A stretch of 64,000 nt of DNA from Noviherbaspirillum galbum (GTDB lineage Bacteria > Pseudomonadota > Gammaproteobacteria > Burkholderiales > Burkholderiaceae_D): positions 1-64,000 of the forward strand of contig NZ_JAAIVB010000013.1 in the NCBI RefSeq assembly GCF_010974945.1. The letters run 5' to 3'. Numbering within the stretch: the first letter of the stretch is position 1; each line of letters starts with the position of its first letter. The position numbers and the translations under genes are program-made. Positions 59,022 through 64,000 of this stretch are shown here, one piece after another. The notes under the pieces were generated by a model. It was not told the DNA's origin. It searched no databases and saw only the letters and a program-made list of their open reading frames with translations.

Positions 59022-60017
59022 ATGTTCAGCAAGCTCGAGCACAGCCTGCGGCAGCGGGCGAGCCGGTGGATGTTCCGCCACCGCGGGCCGGAAGCGGGCG
59101 AAGTGTTCCTGAACCAGCGCCGGGTGTACATCCTGCCGACCCATCCCGGGATGGTGTACTTCGTCATGCTGCTGGCCCTGTTCGTCGGCTCGATCAACTA
59201 CAACCTCAGCCTCGGCGTGGCGTTCACCTTCCTGCTCGCCGGATGCGGGCTGATGGGCATCCACCTCACCTTCCGCAACCTCGCCCATCTCGCGCTGACG
59301 GCGGGCCGGGCGCATCCGGTATTCGCCGGCGAGGATGCCCAGTTCGAGCTTTACCTGACCAACCGCCGCAGGCACGACCGTTATGCCATCTGGCTCGACT
59401 TCCAGGCGGATGAACGGCCCGAACTCGCCAAGGCGGCCGACGTTGCCGGCAATGCCACGCAAGGCATCACGCTCGCGTCCCGCGCGGCCGAACGCGGATG
59501 GCTGCAGGCGCCGCGGGTGCGCCTGCAGACGCGTTTTCCGCTCGGCCTGCTGCGCGCCTGGGCATACTGGCATCCCGATTTAAAGGCGATGGTCTACCCG
59601 CGTCCCGAGGACAATGCGCCGCCGCTGCCGCTGGGGGAAAACGGCGAGGATGGCACCGGCGCAGCGGGCGACGACGAGTTCGCCGGCGTGCGCGGCTACC
59701 AGGCCGGCGATTCCCTCAAGCGCCTGGCATGGCGGCAGATCGCGCGCCTCGACCCGGACATCGGCGGCAACCTGGTGACCAAGCATTTCGAGGGCGGCGC
59801 GGCGGCGGAAGTGGTCATTGACCTGCGCGCCCTGCCCGCGCGCATGGACATCGAGGCCCGCCTGTCACGCATGACGCGCTGGGTGCTGGAGGCCGAGGCG
59901 CGCGGCATTCCCTATGCCTTCGCCCTCGGCACGACGCGCCTGCCGGCGGCGCTCGGACCGGCGCACCGCGATGCCTGCCTGCGCGCCATGGCGCTGTTCG
60001 AGAAGGAGGCGGCATGA
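59022..60017 (+). CDS. DUF58-domain membrane protein
   Basis: This 331-residue protein has two N-terminal membrane helices near 43-90 ('MVYFVMLLALFVGSINY', 'FTFLLAGCGLMGIHL') and a large cytoplasmic domain with the DUF58 signature 'GDSLKRLAWRQIARL' near 229, followed by a vWA-like core. It is thought to partner the MoxR ATPase in an envelope-related remodelling module. The 3' end overlaps the next gene by 4 nt (ATGA), so the two proteins are coupled in translation. Confidence 0.92.
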   Translation: MFSKLEHSLRQRASRWMFRHRGPEAGEVFLNQRRVYILPTHPGMVYFVMLLALFVGSINYNLSLGVAFTFLLAGCGLMGIHLTFRNLAHLALTAGRAHPVFAGEDAQFELYLTNRRRHDRYAIWLDFQADERPELAKAADVAGNATQGITLASRAAERGWLQAPRVRLQTRFPLGLLRAWAYWHPDLKAMVYPRPEDNAPPLPLGENGEDGTGAAGDDEFAGVRGYQAGDSLKRLAWRQIARLDPDIGGNLVTKHFEGGAAAEVVIDLRALPARMDIEARLSRMTRWVLEAEARGIPYAFALGTTRLPAALGPAHRDACLRAMALFEKEAA

Positions 60018-62035
60018 GCCCCGCCGCATGGCTGCGCACCGTCGCCTCGCGGCCGATGACGCGCGACAAGTCCAACATGCTGCTGATGCTGGCGGCCTGC
60101 ACCGCCGTCATCCTGCCGCACCTCCTGCACCTGCCATGGTGGGTCGCGCCGGCCTGCGGCGCCGCCTTGCTCTGGCGCGGATGGATCACCTTCCGCGGCC
60201 TGCGCATGCCGCCGCGCACCCTGCTCCTGCTGCTCTCGCTGTCCTGCGTCGCCGGCGTGCTGCTCAGTTACAGGAACATCTTCGGCAGAGACGTCGGCCT
60301 CGCCACCCTGACCCTGATGCTGACCCTGAAGCTGCTCGAGATGCATGCGCGGCGCGACCTGTACGTCGCGCTGTTCCTCGGCTTCTTCCTCACGCTGGCG
60401 CAGTTCTTCCATTCGCAGTCCATCGGCGCGGCGGCCTGGGCGCTGTTCTCCATCGTCCTGATCCTGCTGACGCAGCAGTCCTGGCAGTACACCGGCGCTG
60501 TGCCGCCGCTCGCCACGCGCCTGCGCCAGGCGGCGACCATCGTCGTGATGGCCGCGCCGCTGATGCTGGTGCTGTTCGTGCTGTTCCCGCGCATCCAGGG
60601 GCCGCTGTGGGGCATGCCGGGCGGTGAACCCGGTTCCAGGACCGGCTTGTCGGATGACATGTCGCCCGGGAACATCGCGCGCCTCGCCGAATCGGATGAG
60701 ATCGCCTTCCGCGTCCGCTTCACCGGCCCGCCGCCGGCGCGCTCCGACCTCTACTGGCGCGGCCCGGTGCTCGGCGTCTTCGACGGACATACCTGGACCG
60801 CGCCGCCGGCGCGCGTCATCCATTCCGAGGTGAAGGTTTCGCTGCGCGGCAGGGAAACCCGCTACGAGGTCACGCTCGAACCGCACGGCAAGCCATGGCT
60901 GTTCGCGCTCGACCTGCCGCGCATGCTCCCCTACCTGCCCGGAAATCCGTCGATCGCGACGCCGGAACTGCAGCTTCTCGCCTCGCGGCCGATCAACGAG
61001 CGGGTCCGCTACGAGATCGGCTCCCACACGAACTACACCCTGCAGGCCGACGAAAGCCTGCGCATGCAAGCGATGTGGCTGCAGCTTCCGGCACGCACGA
61101 ATCCCCGCGCCCAGGAACTGGCAAGGACGCTGCGCGAGCAGCACGCCACGCCGTCGGCGCGCATCAACGCGGTGCTGGCCATGTTCCGCGAGCAGGGCTT
61201 CCGCTACACGCTTGAACCGCCGCCGCTCGGCAACGAGATCGTCGATGATTTCCTGTTCAACACGCGCGCCGGATTCTGCGAGCACTACGCCAGCGCCTTC
61301 GTCTTCCTGGCGCGCGCCATGGGCATTCCGGCGCGCGTGGTGACCGGCTACCAGGGCGGCGAGATGAACCAAACCGATGGCTACATGGCGGTGCGCCAGT
61401 CCGACGCGCATGCCTGGGCGGAAGCCTGGCTGGAGGGCGCCGGCTGGATGCGCATCGATCCGACCAGCGCCGTCTCGCCGCAACGCGTCGAGCGCAGCCT
61501 GCGCAGCGCGATTCCGCAGCAGGTCTTCGGCGGCATGATCACGCTCGACGAGCGCGGTCCGGGCCTGTCGTCGCTGCGGCGCATGCGCCAGCAATGGGAA
61601 GCCGTCGGCAATGCCTGGAACCAGTGGGTGCTGAACTATTCGCCGGAAAAACAGAAGCAGTTCCTCGACCGCCTGGGCCTGGGCATGCTGGGTTGGCAAC
61701 TGCTGTCCTTCGTCATCGTCGGCGCGGCCGCGCTGGCGGTGCTGCTGGTCCTTCTGCCCTCCCTGCTGCGGCAGCGCAAGCGCGATCCGGTGCAGGAAAT
61801 CTATGAGCAGTTCTGCAAGCGTCTCGCGCGGCGCGGCCAGGTCCGCGCGCCGCACGAAGGGCCGCGCGAGTTCGCCGCGCGCCTGCTTTCCGCGAGCGCG
61901 GCTTTACCCGGAGAAAAAAAGGAGGCACTATCCCGCTTCCTGCAACTCTATGAGACGGTACGGTACGGAACGCCCGATGCGATTCCGCCGTCCTATCTTT
62001 CCCAACTCAAACGCCTTTCCAACGCATGTCGATAA
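60014..62035 (+). CDS. TgpA-like membrane transglutaminase/protease-fold protein
   Basis: This 673-residue protein has an N-terminal membrane domain of about six helices (about 20-195) and a periplasmic transglutaminase-like domain with the catalytic triad Cys422 ('AGFCEHYAS'), His466 ('SDAHAWAE') and Asp482 ('MRIDPTS'). A further membrane helix lies near 555-580, followed by a C-terminal DUF4129-like tail. The architecture equals Pseudomonas TgpA, an essential envelope protein of uncertain substrate. The stop overlaps the start of mltB by 10 bp. A role in murein or surface-protein modification fits the operon, but the reaction is unproven. Confidence 0.93.
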   Translation: MSPAAWLRTVASRPMTRDKSNMLLMLAACTAVILPHLLHLPWWVAPACGAALLWRGWITFRGLRMPPRTLLLLLSLSCVAGVLLSYRNIFGRDVGLATLTLMLTLKLLEMHARRDLYVALFLGFFLTLAQFFHSQSIGAAAWALFSIVLILLTQQSWQYTGAVPPLATRLRQAATIVVMAAPLMLVLFVLFPRIQGPLWGMPGGEPGSRTGLSDDMSPGNIARLAESDEIAFRVRFTGPPPARSDLYWRGPVLGVFDGHTWTAPPARVIHSEVKVSLRGRETRYEVTLEPHGKPWLFALDLPRMLPYLPGNPSIATPELQLLASRPINERVRYEIGSHTNYTLQADESLRMQAMWLQLPARTNPRAQELARTLREQHATPSARINAVLAMFREQGFRYTLEPPPLGNEIVDDFLFNTRAGFCEHYASAFVFLARAMGIPARVVTGYQGGEMNQTDGYMAVRQSDAHAWAEAWLEGAGWMRIDPTSAVSPQRVERSLRSAIPQQVFGGMITLDERGPGLSSLRRMRQQWEAVGNAWNQWVLNYSPEKQKQFLDRLGLGMLGWQLLSFVIVGAAALAVLLVLLPSLLRQRKRDPVQEIYEQFCKRLARRGQVRAPHEGPREFAARLLSASAALPGEKKEALSRFLQLYETVRYGTPDAIPPSYLSQLKRLSNACR

Positions 62036-63162
62036 CGTTTCTGCATCAGGCCGCGCGCGGCGTGGCTGTTTCCCTGGCCCTGCTTTCCCTTTCCGCATCG
62101 ATCGCTACCGCCGGCAACGCCGAGCCCAAGTCCAGGTCCGCTTCCAAGGCGGCGAAGGGCAATCTGCGCAAGGTCGCGCTTTCTCCCGACGAGCAGGGCG
62201 AATTCGCCAACTTCAGCCAATGGAAGAATGTCGCCGACTTCATCGACGAGATGGTGGAAAAGCATGGCTTCGACCGGGCGGCGCTGGAAGCGACCTTCAA
62301 GAAAACCCGTTACATCGACAGCGCCGTCCAGCTGGTGAAACCCGCGCCGCCGGGCAAGCCCAAGAACTGGCGCGCCTACCGCAGCCGCTTCGTCGAGCCG
62401 ATCCGCATCAACGCCGGCGTGGCCTTCTGGGACAAGTACGCCGACGCGCTGGCCCGCGCCGAGCAGACCTACGGCGTGCCTGCGGAAATCATCGTCGGCA
62501 TCATCGGCGTGGAAACCATCTACGGCCGCAACACCGGCAATTTCCGCGTGCTCGATGCGCTGACCACGCTGGCCTTCGACTACCCCGACACGCCCAACCG
62601 CGACGCGCGCATGTCCTTCTTCCGCGGCGAGGTCGAAAACACGCTGCTGTTCGCGCGCGAAGCCAACCTCGATCCGTTCTCCCTGCTGGGTTCGTATGCG
62701 GGCGCGATCGGCTGGCCGCAGTTCATGCCGGGCAGCATCCGCAAGTTCGCCGTGGACTTCGACGGCGACGGCCGCGTCGACCTGCGCGGTTCGCCCGTCG
62801 ATGCCATCGGCAGCGTCGCCAACTTCCTGGTCCAGCATGGCTGGAAGAGCGGCGAGCCGGTTGCCTTTCCGGTGACGGTGGCGCGCGACGAAACCATGCG
62901 CGCCTGGGACATGTTCATCGGACAAGGACTCGAGGCCAAGTTCAGCCTCGATGAATTGAAAGGCGCCGGCATCGTGCCGACCATCGAACCGCCGGCCGAC
63001 ATGCGCTTCGGCCTGGTCGACCTGCAGAACGGCGGCGAGCCGACGGAGTACTGGCTGGGCGCCAACAACTTCTTCGCCATCACCCAGTACAACCGCAGCT
63101 TCTTCTATGCGATGTCGGTGGTCGACCTCGGCCGGGCGGTGCGGACGGCGCGTTCGCGCTGA
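62026..63162 (+). CDS. mltB: Membrane-associated lytic murein transglycosylase B
   Basis: This 378-residue protein has an N-terminal signal peptide of about 30 residues without a lipobox cysteine, so it is predicted to be a soluble periplasmic or SltB-like form rather than a lipoprotein. The MltB domain has catalytic Glu163 in 'GIIGVETIYGRNTG', then 'FSLLGSYAGAIGWPQFMPGS' and 'AVDFDGDGRVDLRGS'. It cleaves murein glycan strands to 1,6-anhydro ends. The gene overlaps the TgpA-like gene by 10 bp, placing a murein hydrolase in a MoxR module. Confidence 0.93.
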   Translation: MSITFLHQAARGVAVSLALLSLSASIATAGNAEPKSRSASKAAKGNLRKVALSPDEQGEFANFSQWKNVADFIDEMVEKHGFDRAALEATFKKTRYIDSAVQLVKPAPPGKPKNWRAYRSRFVEPIRINAGVAFWDKYADALARAEQTYGVPAEIIVGIIGVETIYGRNTGNFRVLDALTTLAFDYPDTPNRDARMSFFRGEVENTLLFAREANLDPFSLLGSYAGAIGWPQFMPGSIRKFAVDFDGDGRVDLRGSPVDAIGSVANFLVQHGWKSGEPVAFPVTVARDETMRAWDMFIGQGLEAKFSLDELKGAGIVPTIEPPADMRFGLVDLQNGGEPTEYWLGANNFFAITQYNRSFFYAMSVVDLGRAVRTARSR

Positions 63163-63291
63163 CCTGCGCGGTGCGGTAGCGAATAAGGCTGGATTGTTGA
63201 CGGATGACTGCTTACTGAATCCCTTATGATAAAAGGCTGATTTTTTGCTATTTTCTTGCACTGATATTCCATTGCGGATTCACTGATTTAC

Positions 63292-64000
63292 TTGCAGCCA
63301 TTCCCCTTGTTTACCAAACGCAACCCATTTTTCATTGCCGCTATCGTATTCTTGACTTCGATGCTCGCAACGTTCGGGCTGTGGAAGAACGGTCAGCAAG
63401 AGGCGAAACGAGCCCTCCAAACTGATTTTGACTTTCAGGTCAGGCAAACGGCCCGTCGCATCGAAACACGCATGGCAACTTATGAGCAAGCGACGCGTGC
63501 GGTTCAGGCGTTTCTGCTCGGTTCCCTTGACGTAAAACGAGACGACATCCGCTTGTTTGTCGAATCGCTGCATCTCCAGGAAAAATTTCCCGGGATCCAA
63601 GGACTGGCAATCGTGCAGGTCGTGCCAGCGTCCATGTTGCAGCAGCATACAAACGCAGTCCAGCAACAAGGATTCCCGGGCTACAACGTGCATCCGAAGG
63701 GAGACCGCGCGCTGTACTCATCCATCATTCAGATCGAGCCTTTTACGGGACTCAATCTCCGCGCGCTCGGCTTCGACATGCTGACGAGCCCAGTGCGTCG
63801 GTTAGCGATGGAGCGCGCCCGGGATACCGGCCAGGCAGCCGCTTCCGGAAAAGTCAAGCTGATACAAGAGAATGGCGCGCAAGAGCAGCCAGGCTTGGTG
63901 ATGTACCTGCCTGTTTATAAACGCGGCATGCCTGCCACGACCACGGAAGAGCGTCGCGCCAATCACATCGGCTGGGTCGGCGCTCCGTTTCGCATGAACG
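63292..64000 (+). CDS. CHASE-domain sensor protein (5' part; continues past window)
   Basis: An open frame runs from about 63265 off the right edge. TTG 63292 and TTG 63307 are the plausible starts; ATG 63361 would cut into the first membrane helix. The visible part has TM1 ('FFIAAIVFLTSMLATFGLW') and then a periplasmic CHASE domain ('FVESLHLQEKFPGIQGLAIV', 'GFPGYNVHPKGDRALYSSII', 'GFDMLTSPVRRLAMERARDTG', 'LVMYLPVYKRG'). CHASE domains head histidine kinases, diguanylate cyclases and adenylate cyclases; the output domain is outside the window. It is AT-richer in codon choice than the preceding operon. Confidence 0.8.
   Translation, partial: MQPFPLFTKRNPFFIAAIVFLTSMLATFGLWKNGQQEAKRALQTDFDFQVRQTARRIETRMATYEQATRAVQAFLLGSLDVKRDDIRLFVESLHLQEKFPGIQGLAIVQVVPASMLQQHTNAVQQQGFPGYNVHPKGDRALYSSIIQIEPFTGLNLRALGFDMLTSPVRRLAMERARDTGQAAASGKVKLIQENGAQEQPGLVMYLPVYKRGMPATTTEERRANHIGWVGAPFRMN

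Overview
The window is chromosomal DNA of high GC content from a Gram-negative betaproteobacterium, most likely a member of the Oxalobacteraceae or a close relative (Herbaspirillum, Noviherbaspirillum, Massilia). This rests on gene content and order (thiL-pgpA and pncC/pyrF housekeeping genes, a type B L31 gene after trxA-rho, groES-groEL behind a CIRCE element, a complete wsp operon) and on overall codon and base usage. The genus is an inference that I could not test by search. I see no insertion sequence, prophage, CRISPR array or rRNA operon. There is one tRNA gene, tRNA-Leu(CAA).

Layout. 1-960: the end of a TonB-dependent receptor and a cysteine-rich copper-storage-type protein. 1082-9816: a complete, tightly overlapping wspABCDEFR operon that links surface sensing to c-di-GMP synthesis. 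9824-15876 (minus): an AddAB-type helicase-nuclease pair. 16300-18454: trxA, rho and rpmE2, each followed by an intrinsic terminator. 18558-21700: a GT-C glycosyltransferase and a MATE exporter. 21761-26916 (minus): a CheY-like receiver, a NarL-type response regulator with its sensor kinase, and a KimA-like permease. 27064-32418: tRNA-Leu, a 5'-nucleotidase, malic enzyme (minus), thiL and pgpA.

32439-43067 looks like an inserted metabolic cassette. It lies between pgpA and pncC, genes I would expect to be close together in this group. On the minus strand are a five-gene LIV-type ABC importer, a DUF1445/D-glutamate cyclase-family protein and a winged-helix regulator, closed by an intrinsic terminator. 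On the plus strand, divergently, is a 1223-residue fused 5-oxoprolinase (HyuA-HyuB type). A shared AT-rich divergent promoter/operator at 39035-39112 sits between the two arms. The simplest reading is uptake and conversion of 5-oxoproline or D-glutamate-type compounds to L-glutamate under local control. This is the most interesting system in the window.

43302-52694: pncC, translationally coupled to a hydrolase that keeps every catalytic and halide-pocket residue I recall for fluoroacetate dehalogenase; pyrF (minus); a DMT exporter; a lipoprotein LemA with two TPM-domain proteins; dacB (minus); ohrR and ohr with a clear OhrR operator; a VOC protein; and a GhrA-like reductase. 52814-54968: groES-groEL with CIRCE and a heat-shock-like promoter. 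55212-57914 (minus): an enoyl-CoA hydratase, a YlqF GTPase and an HDAC-family deacetylase. 58099-63162: a MoxR/DUF58/TgpA-type transglutaminase operon ending in the murein hydrolase mltB. 63292-64000: the start of a CHASE-domain sensor protein cut by the window edge.
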